Origin: Sinimarinibacterium sp. NLF-5-8
GTDB lineage: Bacteria > Pseudomonadota > Gammaproteobacteria > Nevskiales > Nevskiaceae
Direction of reading: 5' to 3'
Length of the DNA stretch: 64,000 bases
Assembly (NCBI RefSeq): GCF_010092425.1
Contig: NZ_CP048030.1
Location: forward strand, 3,111,501-3,175,500
Shown: positions 44,759 through 52,786 of the stretch, one piece after another
Layout of the letters: each line of letters starts with the position of its first letter
How positions within the stretch are numbered: the stretch's first letter is position 1
Translations under genes and position numbers: made by a program
The notes under the pieces: generated by a model
Databases searched by the model: none
What the model saw: the letters and a program-made list of their open reading frames with translations, nothing else
What the model was told of the DNA's origin: nothing

Positions 44759-44821
44759 CTTCGCGGCTCAAGCCGCTCCCGCAAGTTTGATTGTGCGTGG
44801 GCGCAGCTCAAGCCGCGAAGC
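44759..44821. repeat. REP-like inverted pair
   Basis: CTTCGCGGCTCAAGCCGCTC and, in opposite orientation, GAGC...AGCCGCGAAG about 50 bases apart. This is the common GCGGCT-AAGCCGC palindromic motif of gammaproteobacterial REP elements. A related copy lies at about 48665-48685. Confidence 0.6.
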
Positions 44822-44859
44822 TGTTCCCTCTACCGCTTGCGGGCAAGGGCGCTTGCCAA

Positions 44860-45630
44860 TCACCCGCGATAATCGGCCAGATAGGCAACGATGCGCCGCA
44901 CCAGTGCCGTTGGCGCAACGCCAACAAAACTTTGAAAAATATGGGTTTGCATGCCCACCGGCGTGTGTACCGGCGGCTTGCGTTGCTGCGCCAGTTTGAA
45001 CAAGGCGGCGGCCACATCCTCGGGCTTGAGCGAGACGCCCATTTTGCTGGCGGCTTTCATGTCGGGGGCATCAGCGACCATTCGGGTGGCGACAAAAATC
45101 GGCCACACGCTGCAAACCTTGATGCCGTAATCCGCCCATTCGATGTTGAGCGCCTCGGTCCAGCCGCGCACAAAAAACTTGCTGGCTGAATAGCTGGCAA
45201 TCGACGGCTGGCCGTAAATTGCGGAGGCCGAGCACAGGTTGAGGACGCGCGCGCTGGCGCTGCGGCGCAGATAGGGCAGCGCGGCTTGCGAGCCGGCGAC
45301 GATGCCTTTGGTGTTGATGTCGATCAGGCGCGCGTGCTGTTCAAACGGGATTTGCTCAACACGGCCTGCGTACAAAATCCCGGCGTTGTTGATGAGCACA
45401 TCCAGCGTGCCGCCTTCGCCGCAAAACGCTTGCAGCGCCGCTTGCCACTGCTGCGGTTCGCGCACGTCCAGTGCAAAGCCCTGGCTGCTGGGGCCGATGT
45501 CGGCGGTGGCTTGCGCCAGTGCATCAGCGTTGATGTCGCCAATGCCAACGGCATACCCTGCGGCGGCAAACTGGCGCGCGGTGGCCAGGCCGATGCCGGC
45601 GGCGGCACCGCTGATAAAAACACGTTTCAT
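44860..45630 (-). CDS. Short-chain dehydrogenase/reductase
   Basis: A 256-residue classical SDR. The cofactor motif is GAAAGIG at residues 8-14, NNAG is in the middle, and the catalytic Ser-Tyr-Lys is visible as SASAIYGQPSIASYSASK. An acidic Asp at the end of beta-2 (GDIN) suggests NAD(H). CGGAGA precedes ATG at 45630. The substrate is unknown; the C-terminal half resembles SDRs annotated for hydroxyacyl or steroid substrates. It is divergent from the tandem CoA transferase gene. Confidence 0.88.
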   Translation of the reverse strand: MKRVFISGAAAGIGLATARQFAAAGYAVGIGDINADALAQATADIGPSSQGFALDVREPQQWQAALQAFCGEGGTLDVLINNAGILYAGRVEQIPFEQHARLIDINTKGIVAGSQAALPYLRRSASARVLNLCSASAIYGQPSIASYSASKFFVRGWTEALNIEWADYGIKVCSVWPIFVATRMVADAPDMKAASKMGVSLKPEDVAAALFKLAQQRKPPVHTPVGMQTHIFQSFVGVAPTALVRRIVAYLADYRG

Positions 45631-45858
45631 CGAAAGTCTCCGAAAATGTCAAAAAGCCGGCGTTATTGTGGTGATTTGTGCGGCAAGCTCACCACCCGCC
45701 CCAAAAAGCCACGGTGATCAACAGCTAACCCATTTGAAGCAAGCCGGAATTGCGCGCATTTGGGTAAGGTCAATCATTATTGTGCCTGCGCTGATCTGCG
45801 TGGGGCATCTTTATCCACTGCGCGCGCCGCGCGCAATGATCAACGCAAAGGACGAGAT

Positions 45859-48363
45859 ATGGCGGGCGTACTGAATCAACTCAAAGTTTTGGATTTGACC
45901 TCCGGCATCGCCGGGCCGATGACGACGATGCTGTTGGGCGACAACGGCGCGGATGTGATCAAGATTGAACCCCCCGGCGGCGATCCTGAGCGCCATCTGG
46001 ATGGTCCGCAAAAGCTTGGCTATGCGGTGTGGCAGCGTGGCAAGCGCAGCGCCTTTTTGGATTTGACCAACGCCGCCGATAAAGACGTGCTGCTGGCGCT
46101 GGTGAAAACCGCCGATATTCTGGTGGAAACCTACGCCCCTGGCGAAGCCGCCAAACTCGGCCTGGATTACGACAGCCTGAGCAAAATCAACCCGCGTTTG
46201 ATTGTGTGCTCCATCACCGGCTATGGCCGCAACAACCCGCACAGCAACCGTCCGGCGCTGGATTCGCTGGTGCAGGCGCGCAGTGGTTTGATGTTTGAGC
46301 AACGCGGCTGGGCGGAAGGCGCGCTCAACCACATCAGCGGCTTGCCCGATCCGTATCCCGATCTGGAAATCCCGCAAGAAGACGTGCAGGGCGCCGACCG
46401 CGAAGGGCCGCTGTTCACCGCTTCGCAGTGGCCGAGCCTGGGCGCATTTTTTAACGCCAGCCTTGCCATTGCCGCTGCCGTGCGCGCGCGCGAAATCACC
46501 GGCAAAGGCCAGTGGGTCGAAACCTCGCTGATCCAGGGCGCTATGGCCGGTGCCATGGGCGTGTGGCAGCGCGCGGAAAAACCGGAAAGCCCCGGATTCG
46601 ACACTTGGATTTTGAACAGCAAGTCCTCCAAAGGACACTTTCAGGCCAAAGACGGCAAATGGCTGCATAACTGGGTGCCCAACCCGCGCTTTATTCTGCA
46701 AGCCGCCGCGGGCGACCGCATCAACGCCACGCCTGATCTGACCGTACAAAACGACCCCGATCGCTTTGGCACTGGCCCGGAAGAAATCCTGGTGATGTCG
46801 TTCTACCAGCCGCAGCTGGCCGAGGCCGTGGCCAAGTTCCCGGTGCAAGACTGGATTGACGCCGCCGCCACCGCTGAGATGACCATGCAGCCGGTGCGCA
46901 GCATTGAAGAATCGCTGGCCGATCCGATGTTCCTCAAAGACGGCTGCGTGACCGAAATGCAGCACCCTGAACTGGGCACGATCCGCTGCGTCGGCAACGC
47001 CTACAACATGAGCGCCACCCAGGGTGCGCCGGGCGCAGCCCCCGTTGCACCCGGTGCCAATACCGACGAAATCAAGGCCGAAGCTGCCAGGATCATCGCC
47101 GACGCCAAAGCCGCACAAGCCAGCGCCACCGGCAAAACGCTCAAGGCGCCGCTGGACGGCATCGTCGTACTCGACCTCGGCCTGGCGATTGCCGGCCCGT
47201 TTGGCACCCAGTTGCTGTCGGACCTGGGCGCTACCGTGATCAAGATCAACGGCCTGTTCGATCTGTTCTGGCACCGCGTGCACATTGCCTACATGGCCAA
47301 CCGTGGCAAGCAGAGCATCACGCTCAACCTTAAAGACCCGCGCGCGATGAAGATTTTGCTGGAGCTGGTCAAGCAGGCCGACGTGGTGCAGCACAACATG
47401 CGCTATGACGCCGCCGAACGCCTCAAGATCGACTACGAATCCCTGAAGCAAATCAACCCCACGCTGATCTACGCCCATTCGCGCGGGTTTGAGCGCGGCG
47501 AACGCTCCAAGCTGCCGGGCAACGACCAGACCGGCGCCTGCCTCACCGGCATCCAGTTTGAAGACGGCGGCATGGGGCGCGAAGGCTTTAATGGCGAAAT
47601 TGGCCGTCCGCTGTGGAGCTTCACCAGCTTTGGCGATACCGGCAACGGCTACCTCTCCGCCACCTCGATCGTGCAAGCGATCTACCACCGCGACCGCACC
47701 GGCGAAGGTCAGTTTGTGGATACCTCCATCGTCAACGCCGGCCTGCTCAACACCAGCTATGCGGTGGCCAAACCCGATGGCAGCGGCTTTGAGCGCCCGC
47801 GCATCGGCGGCGATCAGCTCGGCTACAGCGCCTACCACCGCATCTACAAAACCGCTGATTTGTGGCTCTGCGTGGTCGCGCGCAGCGATGCGCAGCGCAG
47901 CGCCCTGCTCAGCACCCTGGGCGCGGCAGACGCCACGCAAATCGGTGACAAACTCGCCGCCCTGGGCGCGCAAGACGCCTTTGCCAAGCTCGATGCCGCT
48001 GGCGTGCCGGTTGAGATCGTCGATCCTGAGTTCTCCCGCCGCCTGCACGATCAAGACTACGCACAAGCGCAGAAATGGGTTGTGTCCTATCCGCATCCGC
48101 ACATCGGCAAACTCGACCAGATCGGGCTGCTCTACTCGCTGTCGGATACCCCGGCAGTGGTGCAAGGCCGGCCGCTGATCGTTGGCGAAAATACCCAGGA
48201 GATCATGGCGCGTCTGGGCTACAGCGAAGACGAAATCAACACCATGGAAGCGCAAATGGCCGTTGGTTTTGCCGGTATGCCGCGCATGCCCGCGCGCCCT
48301 GCACCGGGCGATGCGCCCAAAAAAGGGGTGGCCGGCATGATTGAAAAAGAAGCCAATAAATAA
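45859..48363 (+). CDS. Tandem family III CoA transferase (two CaiB/BaiF domains)
   Basis: An 834-residue fusion of two CaiB/BaiF-type CoA transferase domains, about residues 1-400 and 433-834, linked by an Ala-rich helix. Both halves begin with the strand-loop VLDLTSGIAGPMTTMLLGD or VLDLGLAIAGPFGTQLLSDL. Each keeps the RGKR/RGKQS segment, and the glycine-rich FTS.GDTGNGYLSA part is in the second half. Single-domain enzymes work as interlocked dimers, so the fusion could form the pair in one chain. Relatives move CoA between carboxylic acids, including bile-acid-like or terpenoid substrates. AAGGACGAG precedes the ATG. A terminator follows. Confidence 0.9.
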   Translation: MAGVLNQLKVLDLTSGIAGPMTTMLLGDNGADVIKIEPPGGDPERHLDGPQKLGYAVWQRGKRSAFLDLTNAADKDVLLALVKTADILVETYAPGEAAKLGLDYDSLSKINPRLIVCSITGYGRNNPHSNRPALDSLVQARSGLMFEQRGWAEGALNHISGLPDPYPDLEIPQEDVQGADREGPLFTASQWPSLGAFFNASLAIAAAVRAREITGKGQWVETSLIQGAMAGAMGVWQRAEKPESPGFDTWILNSKSSKGHFQAKDGKWLHNWVPNPRFILQAAAGDRINATPDLTVQNDPDRFGTGPEEILVMSFYQPQLAEAVAKFPVQDWIDAAATAEMTMQPVRSIEESLADPMFLKDGCVTEMQHPELGTIRCVGNAYNMSATQGAPGAAPVAPGANTDEIKAEAARIIADAKAAQASATGKTLKAPLDGIVVLDLGLAIAGPFGTQLLSDLGATVIKINGLFDLFWHRVHIAYMANRGKQSITLNLKDPRAMKILLELVKQADVVQHNMRYDAAERLKIDYESLKQINPTLIYAHSRGFERGERSKLPGNDQTGACLTGIQFEDGGMGREGFNGEIGRPLWSFTSFGDTGNGYLSATSIVQAIYHRDRTGEGQFVDTSIVNAGLLNTSYAVAKPDGSGFERPRIGGDQLGYSAYHRIYKTADLWLCVVARSDAQRSALLSTLGAADATQIGDKLAALGAQDAFAKLDAAGVPVEIVDPEFSRRLHDQDYAQAQKWVVSYPHPHIGKLDQIGLLYSLSDTPAVVQGRPLIVGENTQEIMARLGYSEDEINTMEAQMAVGFAGMPRMPARPAPGDAPKKGVAGMIEKEANK

Positions 48364-48403
48364 GGCGCAAGCCCAGCCTGACTGAAGGATGGGATTTCAG
48401 ACA

Positions 48404-48435
48404 CCGCGCGATGCCTTGGCATCGCGCGGTTTTTT
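48404..48435 (+). terminator. Terminator of the CoA transferase gene
   Basis: CCGCGCGATGCC / GGCATCGCGCGG then TTTTTT. Confidence 0.9.
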
Positions 48436-48537
48436 GTGGGGGCAGGTGGATTTGAATGGCAGTTGTGGTCTGATTTGCGCGCCGATTCACGACTGAAGCC
48501 GCGAAGCTGTCTGAATGCGCGCGCAAAGTCCCCCAGC

Positions 48538-48625
48538 CGTCATCCTTGCGCACGCAAGGATCCAGTGCCCGGTTCGGCTATTTACTGAAGGCTTTTCTGG
48601 ATTGCGGCTTTCGCCGCAATGACGG
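48538..48625 (+). repeat. Dispersed ~88-bp repeat, full copy
   Basis: Begins CGTCATCCTTGCGCACGCAA and ends TTCGCCGCAATGACGG, the same orientation as copy 1. Confidence 0.9.
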
Positions 48626-48834
48626 GGTGGGTTTGAATGGTGGTTGTGGTTTGATTTGCGCGCCGATTCGCGGCTTCAGCCGTGAATGGCTGCGCGATGT
48701 ACTCGCAGCCTCCCCGGCACAGCACTGTGCACACAGTTGCCACAGAGACCACCAGTTGGGGGCGCGACGCCTTTGCCGCGATGGTTGGGGCAAGGCCGTT
48801 TTGATGAAGCCGCGCGCGCGACTCAACTCACCGT

Positions 48835-48899
48835 CGTCATCCTTGCGCACGCAAGGGTCCCGTGCTGGGCTTGGGGTGACTGATGACGGTTTTTCTGAT
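48835..48899 (+). repeat. Dispersed repeat, degenerate copy
   Basis: CGTCATCCTTGCGCACGCAA is intact, but the rest is diverged and shortened (GGGTGACTGATGACGG, then TTTTTCTGATTTC). Confidence 0.65.
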
Positions 48900-48913
48900 T
48901 TCAGTGCCCGGCA

Positions 48914-49606
48914 TCACGCCGCTTCGGCTTCGTCCGAGAGTTTGATTTGCACCGGGTCGCCTAAAAAACGGGGTTGGGTGCGCAAAAAAAACAGGTCGAG
49001 TACGGCTTTGACGCGGGCGAAGATTTCGCGTGGGGGATTGCGCCGCCCCATGCCGCCGTCGGAGGTGGCGGGGGCGAGGTAGCCGACGGCGTTGATGCCG
49101 AGTTTGCGGGCGAGGAATACCGAACGGTAGCTGTGGTAGCGCTGGGTGATCAGCGTCACCCGCGACAGGCCAAACACGGCTTGCGCGCGTACCATCGAGT
49201 CAAAGGTGCGAAACCCGGCAAAGTCCATGGTGATGGCAGAATCCGGCACGCCGAGCTTGACCAGCGCGCGGTACATCTGGCGCGGTTCGTTGTAGCTGTC
49301 GTCGGGATTGGCGCCGCTGACGATCAGGTGTTTGACCTTGCCGGCTTCGTAGAGCTGGGCGGCGGCGCTGATACGTCCCTTGAATTCGGGACTGGGTTTG
49401 CCGTTTTGCAGGTAGCGGCTGGTGCCGAGCACGATGCCGACATCGTTGAAGGGCAGCAGCGCCCAGTCGGTGTAGATGTAGGCATCGGTGCTGTTGATCA
49501 CCCAGCGGTTGCTCAGCACCACCGTCAGAATGAAGAAAAAGACGGTGGCGCCAAGGCCGCGTTTGAGTTTTCGGCGGGTTGAGGGGGTCAAGCGAGCAGG
49601 CTCCAC
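48914..49606 (-). CDS. SanA/YdcF-family membrane protein (DUF218)
   Basis: A protein of about 225-230 residues, with one transmembrane helix (about residues 17-33) and a DUF218 domain containing GIVLGTS, LIVSGANPDD and ITQRYHSYRS. E. coli SanA of this family supports envelope barrier function (vancomycin exclusion). GTG at 49606 overlaps the MAPEG gene by 19 bases; a TTG at 49591 has a better-placed GGAG and would overlap by four bases, so the true start is uncertain. Co-translation with the MAPEG gene is likely. Confidence 0.87.
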   Translation of the reverse strand: MEPARLTPSTRRKLKRGLGATVFFFILTVVLSNRWVINSTDAYIYTDWALLPFNDVGIVLGTSRYLQNGKPSPEFKGRISAAAQLYEAGKVKHLIVSGANPDDSYNEPRQMYRALVKLGVPDSAITMDFAGFRTFDSMVRAQAVFGLSRVTLITQRYHSYRSVFLARKLGINAVGYLAPATSDGGMGRRNPPREIFARVKAVLDLFFLRTQPRFLGDPVQIKLSDEAEAA

Positions 49607-49992
49607 AGCAGGTAGGCGAACAGAGCAACCTGGATAAAGTAAAACGTGGCGCGCACCAATACCATCCAGTGGTTGACGGCAATGATATGCGCCGAGCTTT
49701 GGGCGATGCGCGCGTACAGCACAAATGCCGCCACACCATCGACCACGGCGCTTTTGCCCAGGGCGTGTGCGACCAGCACGATGACGGCAAAAATCGGCAG
49801 GTTTTCCAGCGCATTGGCGTGGGCGTGCGCCATCCGGGTCACAATGCCAGGCGAGGCAGCTTTTTCGGCGTTGCGCGTCCAGCTGTCGGCGGGCACGCCA
49901 CGCAAAATCTCAATGCCGCGCCAGAGCACGACCAACACAATCAATAGCAGCGTCCACGCTGCAAAACCGAGTAACGCCGTCATTGCCGTCAT
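49588..49992 (-). CDS. MAPEG-family membrane protein
   Basis: A 134-residue four-helix membrane protein of the MAPEG superfamily (glutathione/eicosanoid-type membrane proteins). The conserved AHANALENLPIF motif and ARIAQSSAHI follow the family pattern. Bacterial members are of unknown function, some being glutathione transferases. GGAGCAGTG precedes ATG at 49992. It lies 88 bases after the VWA gene on the same strand and overlaps the SanA-like gene. Confidence 0.88.
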   Translation of the reverse strand: MTAMTALLGFAAWTLLLIVLVVLWRGIEILRGVPADSWTRNAEKAASPGIVTRMAHAHANALENLPIFAVIVLVAHALGKSAVVDGVAAFVLYARIAQSSAHIIAVNHWMVLVRATFYFIQVALFAYLLWSLLA

Positions 49993-50079
49993 CGCACTGC
50001 TCCATTGGATTGGGGTTGAATTTGCATTCTAGCGGGCTATTGGCGGGTTTTTGGGTAGGGTGCGTTTTTTGCGCGCGTT

Positions 50080-51258
50080 TTAGCGCGCGAGGCGCTTCAT
50101 CGCTTGTTCCAGGCCTGCCAGCGTCATCGGGAACATGCGATCAGGGCCGAGCAACTCCTGGGTGACTTTGATCGAGGCGGTGTAATCCCAGGTGTGTTCC
50201 GGTTCGGGGTTGAGCCAGACCAGATGCGGAAAAGCGTCGTAAATGCGCTTGAACCATACCGAGCCGGCTTCTTCGTTCCAGTGTTCGATGCTGCCGCCGG
50301 GGTGGACGATTTCATACGGGCTCATCGTCGCATCGCCAACAAAAATCACTTTGTAGTCAGCCGTGTATTTATGCAACACGTCAAAGATGGAGATTTTTTC
50401 ACCGTGACGGCGCGCGTTGTCTTTCCACACGGCTTCGTAGACGAAGTTGTGAAAGTAAAAATATTCCAGGTGTTTGAACTCGGTTTTGGTCGCCGAGAAC
50501 AGTTCTTCACACACTTTGATGTGCGGGTCCATGCTGCCGCCCACATCAAAAAACAGCAGCACTTTGACTGCGTTGTGGCGCTCCGGCACCATTTTGATGT
50601 CCAGATACCCGGCATTGCGCGCGGTGGCGCTGATGGTGTCATCCAGATCCAGCACCTCAGGTGCGCCTTCGCGGGCAAAGCGGCGCAGGCGGCGCAGGGC
50701 CACTTTGATGTTGCGGGTGCCCAGTTCGAGGGTGTCATCCAGATTGCGAAACTCGCGTTTTTCCCAGACCTTGACCGCCGATTTTTGCCCGCCGGGGCCG
50801 CCGATGCGGATGCCTTCGGGGTTGTAGCCGCCGTGCCCAAACGGCGAGGTGCCGCCGGTGCCGACCCATTTGTTGCCGCCTTCGTGGCGCTCTTTTTGTT
50901 CGGCGAGACGCTGACGCAGCGTTTCCATCAGTTTGTCCAGTCCGCCAAGCGCCTGGATTTTTTGTTTTTCTTCTTCGCTGAAATGGCGCTCCACCATCTT
51001 GCGCAGCCAGGCGTCGGGAATCTCGCCAAACAGCTCGCCGGTGACGGCTTCCACGCCTTTGAAGTACGCCGCAAACGCGCGATCAAAGCGATCAAACTGG
51101 CTTTCGTCCTTGACCAGCGCCGTGCGTGAAAGGTGATAAAAATCGTCCAGCGAAAAAATCGCAACGTGTTTGGACAGCGCCTCCAGCAGCGTCAAGAACT
51201 CGCTCAGACTGACTTTGAGTCCAGCGGCGCGCAAGGTAAAAAAGAAGGTAAACAGCAC
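50080..51258 (-). CDS. CoxE-like VWA-domain protein
   Basis: A 392-residue protein of the CoxE/YehP-like VWA group. An N-terminal helical part starts FTLRAAGLKVSLSEFLTLLEAL, a Gly-rich GTGGTSPFGHGG linker follows, and the C-terminal VWA domain has a MIDAS variant FDVGGSMDPH (a Gly where the first Ser is usual) and VGDATMSPYE. These proteins normally work with a MoxR-type AAA+ ATPase in metal-centre insertion or complex assembly, but no such ATPase gene is adjacent. GTG at 51258 fits the conserved N-terminus; TTG at 51264 is the only longer option. Confidence 0.86.
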   Translation of the reverse strand: MLFTFFFTLRAAGLKVSLSEFLTLLEALSKHVAIFSLDDFYHLSRTALVKDESQFDRFDRAFAAYFKGVEAVTGELFGEIPDAWLRKMVERHFSEEEKQKIQALGGLDKLMETLRQRLAEQKERHEGGNKWVGTGGTSPFGHGGYNPEGIRIGGPGGQKSAVKVWEKREFRNLDDTLELGTRNIKVALRRLRRFAREGAPEVLDLDDTISATARNAGYLDIKMVPERHNAVKVLLFFDVGGSMDPHIKVCEELFSATKTEFKHLEYFYFHNFVYEAVWKDNARRHGEKISIFDVLHKYTADYKVIFVGDATMSPYEIVHPGGSIEHWNEEAGSVWFKRIYDAFPHLVWLNPEPEHTWDYTASIKVTQELLGPDRMFPMTLAGLEQAMKRLAR

Positions 51259-51395
51259 GGGCAATCAGCACGGTAAGGGCTTGTAAGCTGGGCATTGTAG
51301 CGGGCGGGGGGATTTGACACGGATGAGTTGTCGGCGCGCGCTCGGCCCGGCTTATGATCGCGGCATCAATCAAGTGAACCAGGGGGATGTGAGAC

Positions 51396-51614
51396 ATGGA
51401 TTCACCGGAGTTTTTGGCTTTGGCGCAGGTGCTGGGGCGGCCGGCGCAGAGTTTGCGCGGCTGGGCGCAGTTGACGCCCGCCCAGCTCACGCAAGTGACT
51501 GAGGCGATTGCGCGCGCGCAGCAGGCGGAGCGCGCCCGATTGATGCAGGCGTTTGCGCAGTTATGGCCGCGCGCGCTGGCGGTGCGCTTGATGGCGCCTG
51601 GGGAGGCGCCATGA
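51396..51614 (+). CDS. Small hypothetical protein, coupled to the next gene
   Basis: A 72-residue, Ala/Gln/Arg-rich helical protein (MDSPEFLALAQVLGRPAQSL...). A purine-rich leader GGGGATGTGAG precedes the ATG. Its stop overlaps the next start (ATGA), so the two form an operon. No family is recognised, and the helix-rich sequence could form a coiled coil with its neighbour's soluble part. Confidence 0.65.
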   Translation: MDSPEFLALAQVLGRPAQSLRGWAQLTPAQLTQVTEAIARAQQAERARLMQAFAQLWPRALAVRLMAPGEAP

Positions 51615-52786
51615 GCCGGCTGAGCGCGCGCGCGGAGTGGATCAAGCTGTGCCAGTTTTTAAATGTGCCGGCGGATGAGTTTGCGTTTTTGACTGATCTG
51701 CCCAGCGCGGAGCTGCGCAGCGCGCGGGTGGCGTTGCAGGAGCAGTGGGTGGCAGTGGCGCGCGCGCGCTTCGTGCGATTGGCGCGCTGGCTGCGCTGGT
51801 TGCCGATTGTGGTGCTGGCTTTTTTTGCGCAGCGCTGGTTGGGCGCGGTTCTGGTGGCGCGCATTGCCAGCGAATTGCCCAGTGCGCGCGCGGCGGTGGT
51901 GGCACGGCGACTGCCGGCTGATTTTTTGGCGCAGGTGGCGCCGCTGCTTGATCCCCGGCGCGCGCGCGATCTGATCCGTCAGCTTGAGCACGCGCAAATC
52001 GTGGCGATTGCGCTGGCGTTGCTGCAACGCGGTGATCATCAAACCATGGGGCGGTTTGTCGATTACATGGAGGACGACGCGGTGCGCACGGTCATTGACC
52101 ATATCGACGATGACGCCGACCTGCTGCGCGCGGTGTTTTTTGTCGAATCGCGCAACCGGCTCGATCACCTGGTGCGGCTGCTGCCCGCCGAGCGCCTGCA
52201 ACGGGCGATTTTGCTGTTGGCAGATGTGAATTGCCCGGTACTGGTTGAAATCATGGCGCTGGTGGTGGGGGTGAGCTACAGCCTCAAACGCACGCTGGGG
52301 GATTTGGCGGCTGAACAAGGTGCGCCGGTGTTGACCCAGATTGTGCAGACCACACAAGCCTTGCAGTGCTGGGCCGATGTGCTGCCCGTGGTGGCGGCGA
52401 TGTCGGTGGATAGCCAGCGCAAGGTTTGTGCGCTGCCGGTGTTGCAGCAGCAGCCGCAGATTCTGGATGCGATCTTGCAGGCCGCCGATGCCGAAGGACT
52501 CTGGCCGCAGGTGTTGCCGCTGATTGCGATGCTGCCGCAGGCGTTGCGGCGGCACGTTGCGCGCGCCGCCGAAGCCCTTTCGCAGGACACGCTCTTTCGG
52601 ATTGCCGATGCTACGTTGCTGACCGAGCAGTGGTCAGCGGTGCTGGAAATCGTGGTGCATTTTTCGCCGGCAAAGCAGCAGGCGGTGCTGGCGATCGTAC
52701 GCGGTTACGCTGCGGTGGATGCCGAGTTGTCCGGGCGCTTGCTGGCGCTGGCCGCCGCTGCGGACATCAACACGGGGCTGTCGTGA
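51611..52786 (+). CDS. Uncharacterised helical-repeat membrane-associated protein
   Basis: A 391-residue protein. One likely transmembrane or amphipathic helix lies at about residues 60-80 (WLRWLPIVVLAFFAQRWLGAVL). The rest is a long run of helices resembling MgtE-N/HEAT-like repeats (LPADFLAQVAPLLDPRRARDLIRQ, MGRFVDYMEDDAVRTVIDHIDDD, LVRLLPAERLQRAILLL). I do not recognise a named family. It is coupled to the 72-residue gene. Its last 82 bases overlap the end of the opposing patatin gene. Confidence 0.72.
   Translation: MSRLSARAEWIKLCQFLNVPADEFAFLTDLPSAELRSARVALQEQWVAVARARFVRLARWLRWLPIVVLAFFAQRWLGAVLVARIASELPSARAAVVARRLPADFLAQVAPLLDPRRARDLIRQLEHAQIVAIALALLQRGDHQTMGRFVDYMEDDAVRTVIDHIDDDADLLRAVFFVESRNRLDHLVRLLPAERLQRAILLLADVNCPVLVEIMALVVGVSYSLKRTLGDLAAEQGAPVLTQIVQTTQALQCWADVLPVVAAMSVDSQRKVCALPVLQQQPQILDAILQAADAEGLWPQVLPLIAMLPQALRRHVARAAEALSQDTLFRIADATLLTEQWSAVLEIVVHFSPAKQQAVLAIVRGYAAVDAELSGRLLALAAAADINTGLS

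Larger units (their letters stand above)
48364..48913. other. 550-base repeat-rich spacer
   Basis: It contains a terminator, one full and one degenerate copy of the dispersed repeat, and a duplicated approximately 53-base segment (about 48449-48501 and 48631-48684, reading TTTGAATGG...TTGATTTGCGCGCC). ORFs in it are repeat-derived; no gene is credible. Confidence 0.65.

Noticed and set aside
45811-48255. Minus-strand ORF of 814 codons opposite the CoA transferase
   Set aside because: It is a shadow frame produced by high GC3 codon use; no motifs, and the plus strand encodes two obvious CaiB/BaiF domains.
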